Assembly: GCF_024753135.1 (NCBI RefSeq)
Contig: NZ_JANUGP010000002.1
Span: 1 to 64,000 of the forward strand
Source: Streptomyces pyxinicus
Lineage (GTDB): Bacteria; Actinomycetota; Actinomycetes; Streptomycetales; Streptomycetaceae
Direction of reading: 5' to 3'
DNA length: 64,000 nucleotides
The notes below the pieces were generated by a model. It did no database searches. It was given only the letters and a program-made list of their open reading frames with translations, and was not told the origin of the DNA. Made by a program: the position numbers and the translations under genes. Below, piece after piece: positions 38,120 through 46,559 of this stretch (position 1 is the first letter of the stretch; every line of letters starts with the position of its first letter).

Positions 38120-39967
38120 CTACTTCTTCGCCGGCACCGTCGGCATCCCCAGGAACGGCAGCCGCAGCGCGCCGAAGGCGTCCGCCGGCACCGCCGGGGA
38201 CACCGGTTCCACCGGCTTCAGCCGCTCGTAGACCGCGCCCGCGGCCGGACGCGGGTCCTCCTCGCCCTTGTTCGGCCAGAAGGACATGGCCCGCTCGGCC
38301 TGCGCGGTGATGGTCAGCGAAGGGTTGACGCCCAGGTTCGCGGTGACCGCGGCGCCGTCCACGACCGAGATGCCGGGATGGCCGTACAGCCGGTGGTACG
38401 GGTCGATCACGCCGGTGTCCGGGGAGTCGCCGATGGGGCAGCCGCCGAGGAAGTGCGCGGTGAGCGGGGTGCCCATCAGCTCGCCGACGTTGCTGCCGGC
38501 GAAGCCGTTGATCTCGGCGGCGAGTACGGAGGCGGCCTCGGTGGCGGCACGGATCTGCTTCGGATTCGGGGCGCCGTGGCCCTGCCGGGCGGTCAGCAGG
38601 CCCTTGCCGACGCCGCCGGGCTTCAGGTAGGTGGTCAGGGAGTTGTCCAGCGACTGCATCACCAGGCCGATGATGGTCCGCTCCGACCAGCGCCGGTTGG
38701 ACAGTGAGCGGGCGACCAGCATCGGGTGCCGGGCCGCGTTCGCCAGCCAGCCCAGCACCCGGGAAGAACCCTCGGTGTACGGCACCTGGAGGATGGAGAG
38801 GCCGCCCATGGAGTTGGAGCCCTTGCCGTAGCGGACGGGCTCGATGTGGGTGTTCTCGTCCGGGTGGATCGAGGACGTGATGGCGACACCGCGCGTGAAG
38901 TCGGCCCGGGGCTCGCCGGTGGCCTTGCGGTAACGGCGGTTGTCGGTCTGCGCGCCGACCAGCGCCTCGGAGTTGGTGCGGGTCAGGTCGCCCAGCCGGG
39001 CCGACAGGTAGGGCAGATGACCGGCCGCCTTCATCCGGTGCAGCAGGGTCTGGGTGCCGTAGGTGCCGGCGGCGAGCACGACCCGGCGGGCGGTGAACAG
39101 GCGGCCCGCGCCCTTTTTCCGGCGGTCCGTCGGCAGGGTCGCGACCGCGTACCCGCCGCGCGAGTCGTCCGTGACGGACACGACCGTCGTCAGGGGGTGG
39201 ACCACCGCGCCGGCCCGCTCGGCGAGGTAGAGGTAGTTCTCGTTCAGGGTGTTCTTCGCGCCGTGCCGGCAGCCGGTCATGCACTCGCCGCACTCGGTGC
39301 ACGCGGTGCGGGCGGGTCCGGCGCCGCCGAAGTACGGGTCGTTGACCTCGCCGCCGGGCCGGGCCGTCGCCTTGCCGTCGGCGTCCGCGTCCTTGCCGTC
39401 GCCGAAGAAGACGCCGACCGGGGCGAGATGGAAGGTGTCGCCGACGCCCATCCGCTCGGCCGCCGCCTTCAGGTGCACGTCGGAGGGGGTCATGGTGGGG
39501 TTGAGCCGCACCCCGAGCATGCGCCGGGCCTGGTCGTAGTACGGCTTCAGCTCCTCCTGCCAGTCGGTGATGTCCTTCCACTGCGGGTCCTCGAAGAAGG
39601 GCGCAGGCGGCACATAGAGGGTGTTGGCGTAGTTGAGCGAGCCGCCGCCGACGCCCGCGCCGGCCAGCACCATGACGTTGCCCAGCAGGTGGATGCGCTG
39701 GATGCCGAACATGCCGAGCTTCGGGGCCCAGAGGTAGTTCTTCAGGTCCCAGGAGTTCTTCGGCAGGGTGGCGCGGGTGAAGCGGCGGCCGGCTTCGAGC
39801 ACGCCGACCCGGTAGCCCTTCTCGGTCAGGCGGAGGGCGGACACCGAGCCGCCGAATCCCGATCCGACCACGATGACGTCGTAGTCGTACCCGTCCCCGT
39901 GGGCGTACCCGTCCCCGTGGCCGTACCCGTCCTCGTCCCGGGTCTGGACAGACTTCTCCTGCGACAC
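38120..39967 (-). CDS. GMC-like FAD oxidoreductase (cholesterol oxidase type)
   Basis: A 615-residue flavoprotein. The FAD-binding motif VIVVGSGFGGSVSAL follows a short lead in which an 18-bp repeat encodes GHGDGYAHGDGY. GAGVGGGSLNYANT and the cysteine-rich ACTECGECMTGCRHGAKNT are features of the cholesterol oxidase-like branch. The C-terminal GMC signature (GGCPIG and VVDGAAVTANLGVNPSLTI) binds FAD and substrate. Start GTG 39967 has GAGGAGAG upstream. It follows the aldehyde dehydrogenase gene by 64 bases, so both are probably one operon. No signal peptide is evident, so it acts inside the cell. Confidence 0.88.
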   Translation of the reverse strand: MSQEKSVQTRDEDGYGHGDGYAHGDGYDYDVIVVGSGFGGSVSALRLTEKGYRVGVLEAGRRFTRATLPKNSWDLKNYLWAPKLGMFGIQRIHLLGNVMVLAGAGVGGGSLNYANTLYVPPAPFFEDPQWKDITDWQEELKPYYDQARRMLGVRLNPTMTPSDVHLKAAAERMGVGDTFHLAPVGVFFGDGKDADADGKATARPGGEVNDPYFGGAGPARTACTECGECMTGCRHGAKNTLNENYLYLAERAGAVVHPLTTVVSVTDDSRGGYAVATLPTDRRKKGAGRLFTARRVVLAAGTYGTQTLLHRMKAAGHLPYLSARLGDLTRTNSEALVGAQTDNRRYRKATGEPRADFTRGVAITSSIHPDENTHIEPVRYGKGSNSMGGLSILQVPYTEGSSRVLGWLANAARHPMLVARSLSNRRWSERTIIGLVMQSLDNSLTTYLKPGGVGKGLLTARQGHGAPNPKQIRAATEAASVLAAEINGFAGSNVGELMGTPLTAHFLGGCPIGDSPDTGVIDPYHRLYGHPGISVVDGAAVTANLGVNPSLTITAQAERAMSFWPNKGEEDPRPAAGAVYERLKPVEPVSPAVPADAFGALRLPFLGMPTVPAKK

Positions 39968-40031
39968 GTGCTCTCCTCGTCGAGAACGGGTGTTCCCCGT
40001 GCGATGCGGTAAGGCCCCCAACGGGGGGTGT

Positions 40032-41645
40032 CTAGCGGAAGCGGAACGTCTTCATCAGGCGCAGGCTCGTGCTCATGAACCGGGCGTACGCCTCGTCGTC
40101 CATGCCCAGCGAGGGCGCCATCGGCAGCAACCGCTGCCGGGCCACCGTCTGGACCTCGGTGTACTTGAGGATGCCCTCGGAGCCGTGGCGGCGGCCCAGG
40201 CCGGAGTCCTTCATGCCGCCCATCGGGGACTGGACGCTGCCGTAGGCGGGCGCGTAGCCCTCGTTGACGTTGACCGTGCCGGTGCGCAGCCGGGCGGCGA
40301 CGGCCAGGCCGCGCCGGGCGTCACGCGTCCACACGGAGGAGTTGAGCCCGTACGGCGTGGCGTTGGCGCGCTCGATCACCTCGTCCTCGTCGCGGAAGCG
40401 GTAGACCGAGACGACCGGGCCGAAGGTCTCCTCCGCGCACACCGCCATGGAGTCCCCGACGCCGTCGAGGATGGTGGGCTCGAAGAAGTAGGGGCCGATG
40501 TCCGGGCGGGCCACCCCGCCCGCGACCAGCGTCGCGCCCTTGGCGACGGCCTCGCGCACATGGCGTTCGACGGTCTCCAGCTGGCGTGCGCCGACCAGGG
40601 AGCCCATGTCGGCGCCGTACGCGAGGGAGGTGCCGAGCCGCAGGGCGCGGGTGCGGGCGGCGAAGCGCTCCAGGAAGGTGTCGGCGACCGACTCGTGGAC
40701 GTAGAGCCGCTCGATGGAGATGCAGAGCTGTCCGGCCGAGGAGAAGCAGGCGCGGACGGCGCCGGCGGCGGCCTTCTCGACGTCGGCGTCCGCCAGCACC
40801 AGCATGGCGTTCTTGCCGCCGAGTTCGAGGGACACCCCGACCAGCCGGGCGGCGGCGCCCTGGGCGACCTCGCGGCCGGTGCGGGTGGAGCCGGTGAAGG
40901 AGACGTAGTCGGCGTGCCGGACCAGTTCGGGGCCGACGACCGGGCCCTCGCCGAGCACGACCTGGAAGACACCTTCGGGCAGCCCGGCCTCGATCAGCAG
41001 GTCACGGGCCCACAGGGCGGTGAGGCAGGTCTCGGTGTCCGGCTTCATCACCACCGCGTTGCCGGCGGCGAAGGCGGGCAGCGCGTCGCCGACGGACAGC
41101 TCCAGCGGGTAGTTCCAGGGGGCGATCTGGCCCACCACCCCGCGCGCGTGGCGCAGTTCGGTGACCCGGGTCAGGGCCGGCACGGCGCCCGCGTGCCGCT
41201 TGGGGCGCAGGTAGGCGGCGGCCCGGCGGCCGTAGTGGCGGGCCGCGACGGCGACGGCCTGCACCTCCTCGTGCGCGTGCAGCCGGGCCTTGCCGGTCTC
41301 CAGCTGCACCAGGTCGAGCACCTCGGCCTGCCGCTCCAGGAGCAGGTCGTGGAAGCGCAGCAGGACGGCGGCGCGCCGCCGGACCGGGGTCCGCTCCCAG
41401 GCGCCCTGCGCGGCACGGGCCGCCTCGAAGGCGCGCCGGACGTCCTCGGGGGTGGACTCGGGCAGGTCGGCCAGCTTCTCGCCGGTGAACGGGGTGTGGT
41501 TGGCGGTGCGGCCGGAGCCGACGACGCCCTTGGTCAGCTGGGCCACCAGTTCCGGGGTGACCACGTGGGCGGCGGTACGAGCGCCCTCGGGAGCGGGCGC
41601 GAGGGGGTTGGTACCGGCGATGTCCGGGGCCTGCGTGTCCGTCAT
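40032..41645 (-). CDS. Succinate-semialdehyde dehydrogenase (NADP+)-like aldehyde dehydrogenase
   Basis: A 537-residue aldehyde dehydrogenase. Cofactor-binding FTGSTRTGREVAQ, catalytic Glu region LELGGKNAMLVL and nucleophile Cys308 in SSAGQLCIS are all present. The branch is the succinate-semialdehyde dehydrogenase type used in Streptomyces annotation; the exact aldehyde is not proven. It is the first gene of the operon with the GMC oxidoreductase, which could supply aldehyde by alcohol oxidation (inference). A 24-bp palindrome and a TACCCGTCGGTAAC motif lie upstream. Confidence 0.85.
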   Translation of the reverse strand: MTDTQAPDIAGTNPLAPAPEGARTAAHVVTPELVAQLTKGVVGSGRTANHTPFTGEKLADLPESTPEDVRRAFEAARAAQGAWERTPVRRRAAVLLRFHDLLLERQAEVLDLVQLETGKARLHAHEEVQAVAVAARHYGRRAAAYLRPKRHAGAVPALTRVTELRHARGVVGQIAPWNYPLELSVGDALPAFAAGNAVVMKPDTETCLTALWARDLLIEAGLPEGVFQVVLGEGPVVGPELVRHADYVSFTGSTRTGREVAQGAAARLVGVSLELGGKNAMLVLADADVEKAAAGAVRACFSSAGQLCISIERLYVHESVADTFLERFAARTRALRLGTSLAYGADMGSLVGARQLETVERHVREAVAKGATLVAGGVARPDIGPYFFEPTILDGVGDSMAVCAEETFGPVVSVYRFRDEDEVIERANATPYGLNSSVWTRDARRGLAVAARLRTGTVNVNEGYAPAYGSVQSPMGGMKDSGLGRRHGSEGILKYTEVQTVARQRLLPMAPSLGMDDEAYARFMSTSLRLMKTFRFR

Positions 41646-41678
41646 GACGCGCAGGGTATTCCGGTGGGCAGCCTTTGT

Positions 41679-41693
41679 GTACCCGTCGGTAAC
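41679..41693 (-). promoter_or_regulatory. TACCCGTCGGTAAC motif in the aldehyde dehydrogenase promoter region
   Basis: GTACCCGTCGGTAAC is an imperfect palindrome (TACC/GGTA) 34 bases upstream of the start codon. The same sequence with one change (TACCCTTCGGTAAC) occurs on the minus strand at about 5963-5976, after the VWA gene. Confidence 0.35.
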
Positions 41694-41715
41694 GGGGTTT
41701 CACGGCCCGTCCACA

Positions 41716-41739
41716 CGCTGCCAGTGATCACTGGCAGCG
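41716..41739. promoter_or_regulatory. 24-bp perfect palindrome upstream of the aldehyde dehydrogenase gene
   Basis: Left half CGCTGCCAGTGA (41716-41727), right half TCACTGGCAGCG (41728-41739), no spacer. It lies 70 bases upstream of the aldehyde dehydrogenase start and 42 bases beyond the kinase stop. An operator for a dimeric repressor is favoured; a terminator for the kinase gene is the alternative. Confidence 0.6.
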
Positions 41740-41781
41740 AATGCGCTGATCAGGGGCTTGACGGGCGGACGGCGCGGTTGA

Positions 41782-42732
41782 TCACTCGGCGCCGGGTTTT
41801 TTCGCCAGCAGCAGGGCGAGGGCGGCGAGAGGGGTACGGCGACGGGGATCGGCCTCCGGTTCCGGCATCGCCTCCGACTCACCGGCCAGGTCACCAGCCC
41901 TCTCACGAACCGGTGCGTCCGGCACCTCACGCCCCAAACGCTCCGGCTCCGGCTCACCCGGCACCTCATGCCCCAGCGCGTCCGGTACGGCCTCCGGCCC
42001 CGCGCACGCGCGCAGCTCCGCCTCCGCCTCCTCCGCGCCCGGGCGGGCCTCCGGTTCGTCCGCGAGGAGCCGGTGCAGCAGGGGGCCGAGCCGGCCGGGG
42101 TCCGTGTCGCCGAGGGCGGTGCGGAGCAGGGCGCCGAGGGACCACAGGTCGGAGGCCGGTCCGGCACCGGGTCCGGCCGCCCGCTCCGGGGCCGTGAAGC
42201 CGGCCGGCGTCCCCTCCGCGTGCCCGTCGCCGATGCCGAAGTCGGTGAGGACGACCCGCCCGGTGCCGGACTCCAGCAGGACGTTGGCCGGCTTGAGGTC
42301 CCGGTGCACGATGCCGACGGCGTGGGCGGCGCGCAGGGCACCGAGGACGGCGAGCCCGATCCGGGCGGCCTCGGCGGGCGGCAGCGGACCGCGCCGCAGC
42401 GCCTCGCGCAGGGATTCGCCCGCCACCAGCTCCATGACGATCCACGGGACCCCGGCCTCGGTGACGACGTCGTACACCGTGACGGCGGAAGGGTGCCGCA
42501 CCCGGGTGGCGGCGCGCGCCTCCCGGTAGCGACGGTGGGCGAGCCGGCCGCTCTCCTCGTCGTCGGCCGGATCGCCGGGCAGCGAGGGCTCCTTGACGGC
42601 GACCTCCCGCCGCTCCTGCCGGTCCAGCGCCCGCCAGACCGTGCCGCCCGGGCCGGACCCGATCCGCTCGCGCAGCAGGTACCGGCCGCCGATCAGACGT
42701 GCGTCGGGCGGGTGTTCGCCGTCTTCGGTCAT
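41782..42732 (-). CDS. Cytosolic Ser/Thr protein kinase
   Basis: A 316-residue Hanks-type kinase. The Gly loop reads [11 protein letters not shown], the ATP-binding Lys is in VAVKEP, the catalytic loop is [12 protein letters not shown] and the metal motif is DFGIGDG; all are intact. The activation and substrate region is short. The C-terminal 75 residues are Glu/Pro/Arg-rich and disordered, with no transmembrane segment, unlike its four neighbours. A possible near-leaderless start (TACTCAT shortly upstream of the ATG) is seen. Last of the five-gene minus-strand kinase array. Confidence 0.9.
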   Translation of the reverse strand: MTEDGEHPPDARLIGGRYLLRERIGSGPGGTVWRALDRQERREVAVKEPSLPGDPADDEESGRLAHRRYREARAATRVRHPSAVTVYDVVTEAGVPWIVMELVAGESLREALRRGPLPPAEAARIGLAVLGALRAAHAVGIVHRDLKPANVLLESGTGRVVLTDFGIGDGHAEGTPAGFTAPERAAGPGAGPASDLWSLGALLRTALGDTDPGRLGPLLHRLLADEPEARPGAEEAEAELRACAGPEAVPDALGHEVPGEPEPERLGREVPDAPVRERAGDLAGESEAMPEPEADPRRRTPLAALALLLAKKPGAE

Positions 42733-42799
42733 GTCACATGAGTACCGTGCGCACCGCGCCGTTGTCGAAGCGGGCGGTCAGACGGCCCGGCCGAAGCGG

Positions 42800-44515
42800 T
42801 CAGGGACCCGTGACCGAGAAGGTGCCGACCGCCACGTCGAAGTACTCGCGTGCCGCCCGCAGTTCCCCGACCGGCGCGGACACCCACACGTCGTACAGCC
42901 GCCCGGCCTCCTCCCAGCACAGGTCGTAGGTGTGCCGGGGTCCCTCGGCCGCGCTGAAGCCGTCCCAGGTGAACTCCCAGAGCGCGGCGGGCCGGCCCCG
43001 GTGCGTGGTCGGCACGACCCGGCCGCCGCGGTAACCGGGGTTCGTGGCGGGCCCCCTGGCGGCCGAGCGGTCCAGCACCCCCTGCGGGCCGCCCGGTTGG
43101 GGCAGGGTGACCTTGACCCCGAGCCGGAAGGTGTCCCCCGGCGAGAGGTAGTAGACGCGCTCACCCCGGAGGCTGCGGGTGAACCCCACCGGGACGGCGA
43201 GCGAGTACCCGGACGGGTCCCGGGTGGTGCGGTAGCCCGACGGCGCGGGCAGGGTCTTCGGGGTGAGGGTGAGCGTGGGGACCGGGTCGGTACTCGTGCC
43301 GGTTCCGGGTGCCGTGTCGGTGCCGGGGGCCGGCCCGGTGCCGGGGGCCGGGGTCGACGTACCGCCCGGGGTGCCGCCGCCCCCGTCCCCGTCGCCGTGC
43401 AGCAGCAGCGCGGCGGTCGACACCCCGGCCCCGGCCAGTGCGGCGACCAGCAGGGCCGCGACGATCAGCCCGCGCGGGGAGCCACGCCCCGGCACCTGCG
43501 CCGCCGTCACGGAGCCGGCGGGCGGGAACGGCCCGTACGGGGTGCTCCGTTCGGCCGTCGGGTACGGCACCCCTGCCGACCCGGCCACCCGGTGTGCCAG
43601 GCCGCCGAGCAGTGGGGGGCGGGGCTCCGGATACCCGTAGGGGCCCGGGGTGCCCGGAGCCCCGCCGGGGCCGGGCGGGGTACGGCCGGTCTCCAGATAG
43701 GTCCGCAGCATCCGCTCGGCGTCGGTCGCGTCGAGCCGCCGGTCGGGGTCGCGGTCCAGCAGGCCCCGTACGACGGGCAGCAGCGGCTCGGCCTCCACAG
43801 GCGGCCGGATGTCGTCGGAGACGACGGCGTGCAGGATGCCGCCCAGCGAGTCGCGCCGGAACGGGGACTCGCCGCTGAGCACCGTGCACAGCAGCGCGCC
43901 CACCGACCACAGGTCGGACTCCGGGCCGGTGCGCAGCCCGGACATCCGCTCCGGCGCGGTGTACTCGGGCGAGCCCACGAAGGACCCGGTCTCGGTGAGC
44001 GTGGTGGCGCCCTCGACCTGCGCGATGCCGAAGTCGGTGAGCACCACCCGGTCGGTACCGGACTCGATCAGGACGTTCGCGGGCTTGATGTCCCGGTGCA
44101 GCACCCCCGCCGCGTGCGCGGTGCGTACCGCGCTCAGCAGGGCGACGCCGATCCGCGCGGCCTCGGCGGCGTCGACCGGGCCCCGCCGGGCCACCCGGTC
44201 GGCGAGGGAGCCGCCGTCCACCAGCTCCATGACGAGGTAGGGCCGACCGTCCCGCTCCACCACGTCGTGGACGACGATGATGTGCGGGTGCCGCAACTGG
44301 GCGACCGCGCGGGCCTCACGGAAGGTGCGGTCCCGGCGCCGGCGCGCGTCGTCGTCCGGGAGCGCGTCGTCCGGCAGGAGTTCCTTGACCGCGACCATGC
44401 GGCCCAGCACCAGGTCGGTGGCCCGCCACACGACGCCCATGCCGCCGCGCCCGATGCGGGCCTCCAGCCGGTACCGGCCGGCGATCACCCGGAAGTCGGC
44501 GCCCTCGGTCCCCAT
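42800..44515 (-). CDS. Membrane Ser/Thr protein kinase with extracytoplasmic domain
   Basis: About 571 residues from ATG 44515 (in-frame ATGs at 44524 and 44527 are alternatives). Kinase motifs are intact: RIGRGGMGVVW, VAVKEL, HRDIKPANVLIE, DFGIAQ and TAPERMSG. A Pro/Gly-rich linker leads to one transmembrane helix (GLIVAALLVAALAGAGVSTA). A Thr/Pro/Gly-repeat linker then reaches an extracytoplasmic domain of about 145 residues starting GYRTTRDPSGYSLAVPVGF. Related domains end the kinases at 44670, 46560 and 49231. No PASTA repeats. Ligand and targets unknown. Confidence 0.9.
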   Translation of the reverse strand: MGTEGADFRVIAGRYRLEARIGRGGMGVVWRATDLVLGRMVAVKELLPDDALPDDDARRRRDRTFREARAVAQLRHPHIIVVHDVVERDGRPYLVMELVDGGSLADRVARRGPVDAAEAARIGVALLSAVRTAHAAGVLHRDIKPANVLIESGTDRVVLTDFGIAQVEGATTLTETGSFVGSPEYTAPERMSGLRTGPESDLWSVGALLCTVLSGESPFRRDSLGGILHAVVSDDIRPPVEAEPLLPVVRGLLDRDPDRRLDATDAERMLRTYLETGRTPPGPGGAPGTPGPYGYPEPRPPLLGGLAHRVAGSAGVPYPTAERSTPYGPFPPAGSVTAAQVPGRGSPRGLIVAALLVAALAGAGVSTAALLLHGDGDGGGGTPGGTSTPAPGTGPAPGTDTAPGTGTSTDPVPTLTLTPKTLPAPSGYRTTRDPSGYSLAVPVGFTRSLRGERVYYLSPGDTFRLGVKVTLPQPGGPQGVLDRSAARGPATNPGYRGGRVVPTTHRGRPAALWEFTWDGFSAAEGPRHTYDLCWEEAGRLYDVWVSAPVGELRAAREYFDVAVGTFSVTGP

Positions 44516-44669
44516 GAGGGCCATCATGCCGCACCGGACCCGCGCACTCCGGGACACCGATCGGCCAAGCGGGCGGCTCAGCCTGCCATTTTCAGCCGAC
44601 TGTGCGTCACGGTCCCGGCCCGCCGCGCCGCGTGGGACCGGCCGACCGCACCGCGCGGAACCGGCCGGC

Positions 44670-46439
44670 TCAGCCCGCGTCGGGCTGCCGCCAGCTCTGC
44701 AGCACCTGCTTGAACTGCCGGGCGGTCGTGGCCCAGTCGGCGGCCGGCGAGGACATGTAGATGACGTATTCGGTGCCCCCGCGCGAGAAGTACGTCTCCT
44801 CGATGGCGTGCCGGGGCCCGTCGACGTACGGCGCGTCCTTCTTCAGCGCGTGCCAGGTGTACTCCCACACCGCGCCCTCGCGGTCGCGGTAGATGTTCTG
44901 CTTCAACTGCACGCGTCGGTAGTCGACGAGGCGCTGCTGGAGCTGCTGCTCCAGATCCTTCTGGTGGGAGATCGGGTCGGGGAAGTCCGGCGAGGCGTCC
45001 ATGGCGACGCGCACGAAGTGCAGGCCGTTGTCGGGCGAGTAGTCGATCTGCTTCAGGTCGCCCTTGATGCCGTAGACCGTGCGCTTCCAGCCCTTGGGCA
45101 GGGCGATGCCGAAGCCGAGCGGATCGTCGTACTTCTGCCAGCCCTCGGGGGTGGTGCCCTGCGCAGCGCTGCCGGAGGGGTCGGGTGCCGGGCCCGCGCC
45201 GCCGGAGCCGCTGCTGTCCCGCGTCCGGTGGTCCCACTGCTGGTATCCCACGGCCGCGCCGGCGCCGAGCACCACGGCGACGGCGACGACCAGCGCGAGG
45301 GTGCGCAGCCGGCGCCGGGGCCGGGCGGCACCGGGCGCGACGGCGGTCGGACCGGTTCCGGTACGGCCCGGACCGTAGCCCTGGGCCGAGGTCCCGGGGC
45401 CGTAGCCCTGGACCGGTGTGCCGGAACCGTAGCCGTGAACCGGCGTCCCGGAAGCGTAGCCCTGAACCGGCGTGCCCGAGCCGTAGCCGGAGGCACCCGT
45501 CACCGGACCGGTGCCCGGCGTCCCCGTGCCGTACCCGGCGTCACCGGCCCCCGGTCCGCCGTGCGAGTGCAGGCCCGAGCCCTGCGTCGGCACGAACGCC
45601 TGGGCGGCGCTGGGCCGGCGGCCCTCCGCGGCTTCGGCGAGCAGTTGCTCCGCCTCCTCCGCGCTCGGCCGCCGCTCGGGCTCCTTGCGCAGCAGCGCGG
45701 CGATGACCGGTCCGAGCGCGCCGGCGTGCCGCGGTTCGGCCGCCTCCTCCTCGACGACCGCCTGCATGGTGCCCAGCGGCGAGGTGCGGCGGAACGGGGA
45801 CCGGCCCTCGACCGCCGTGTAGAGGGTGGCGCCGAGCGCCCACAGGTCCGAGGACGGGCCGGGGTCGTGGCCGCGCACCCGCTCGGGCGCGAGGTAGTCG
45901 ACCGAGCCGACGACCTCGCCGGTGCGGGTGATGGTGGTGTCGCCCTCGATCTGGGCGATGCCGAAGTCGGTGAGCAGGACCCGGCCGTCGCGGCCGAGAA
46001 GGACGTTGCCGGGCTTGACGTCGCGGTGCAGGACGCCCGCGGAGTGCGCGGCGCGCAGGGCCCGCAGCACCCACATCCCGATCCGGGCGGCCTCCCGGGG
46101 CTCGACCCGGCCGCGCTCCTTGACCGCGTCCGCCAGCGAGTTGCCCTCGACCAGCTCCATCACGATCCACGGCCGGCCGTCGTGCTCCAGCACGTCGTGC
46201 ACGGTGACGACGGCGGAGTGGTTGATGCGCGCGGCGGCCCGCGCCTCGGCGCGGGTGCGGGCGAGCAGGACCGCCTGGTCGCTGTCGGAGACGTAGAGCG
46301 CGGCGGTCAACTCCTTGACGGCGACCTTCCGGTGCAGCACCTCGTCGTGGGCGCGCCACACCCGGCCCATGCCGCCGCTGCCGATGGAGTCGGCGAGCCG
46401 GTAGCGGCCCGCTATGAGCAGGCCCTGCATCTGATTCAC
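44670..46439 (-). CDS. Membrane Ser/Thr protein kinase with repeat linker and extracytoplasmic domain
   Basis: About 589 residues from GTG 46439 (ATG 46430 also possible). Intact kinase motifs: SIGSGGMGRVW, VAVKEL, HRDVKPGNVLL, DFGIAQ. A juxtamembrane linker carries about five 11-residue repeats (YGSGTPVQGY-type, encoded by 33-bp repeats near 45375-45500). One transmembrane helix (LALVVAVAVVLGAGAAVGY) leads to an extracytoplasmic domain starting WQKYDDPLGFGIALPKGW, the same type as in the neighbouring kinases. Confidence 0.9.
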   Translation of the reverse strand: MNQMQGLLIAGRYRLADSIGSGGMGRVWRAHDEVLHRKVAVKELTAALYVSDSDQAVLLARTRAEARAAARINHSAVVTVHDVLEHDGRPWIVMELVEGNSLADAVKERGRVEPREAARIGMWVLRALRAAHSAGVLHRDVKPGNVLLGRDGRVLLTDFGIAQIEGDTTITRTGEVVGSVDYLAPERVRGHDPGPSSDLWALGATLYTAVEGRSPFRRTSPLGTMQAVVEEEAAEPRHAGALGPVIAALLRKEPERRPSAEEAEQLLAEAAEGRRPSAAQAFVPTQGSGLHSHGGPGAGDAGYGTGTPGTGPVTGASGYGSGTPVQGYASGTPVHGYGSGTPVQGYGPGTSAQGYGPGRTGTGPTAVAPGAARPRRRLRTLALVVAVAVVLGAGAAVGYQQWDHRTRDSSGSGGAGPAPDPSGSAAQGTTPEGWQKYDDPLGFGIALPKGWKRTVYGIKGDLKQIDYSPDNGLHFVRVAMDASPDFPDPISHQKDLEQQLQQRLVDYRRVQLKQNIYRDREGAVWEYTWHALKKDAPYVDGPRHAIEETYFSRGGTEYVIYMSSPAADWATTARQFKQVLQSWRQPDAG

Positions 46440-46559
46440 GTTGCCCCGCAATGCTCTTGACAGGGTCAGACTAAGGACCGCCCCGCACCCTGGGAACACG
46501 CGGGGTCCCAAGGTGACAGTCCTGTGACGGTTGCCGCCGCGGCCTGGCGCCCGGGACGC

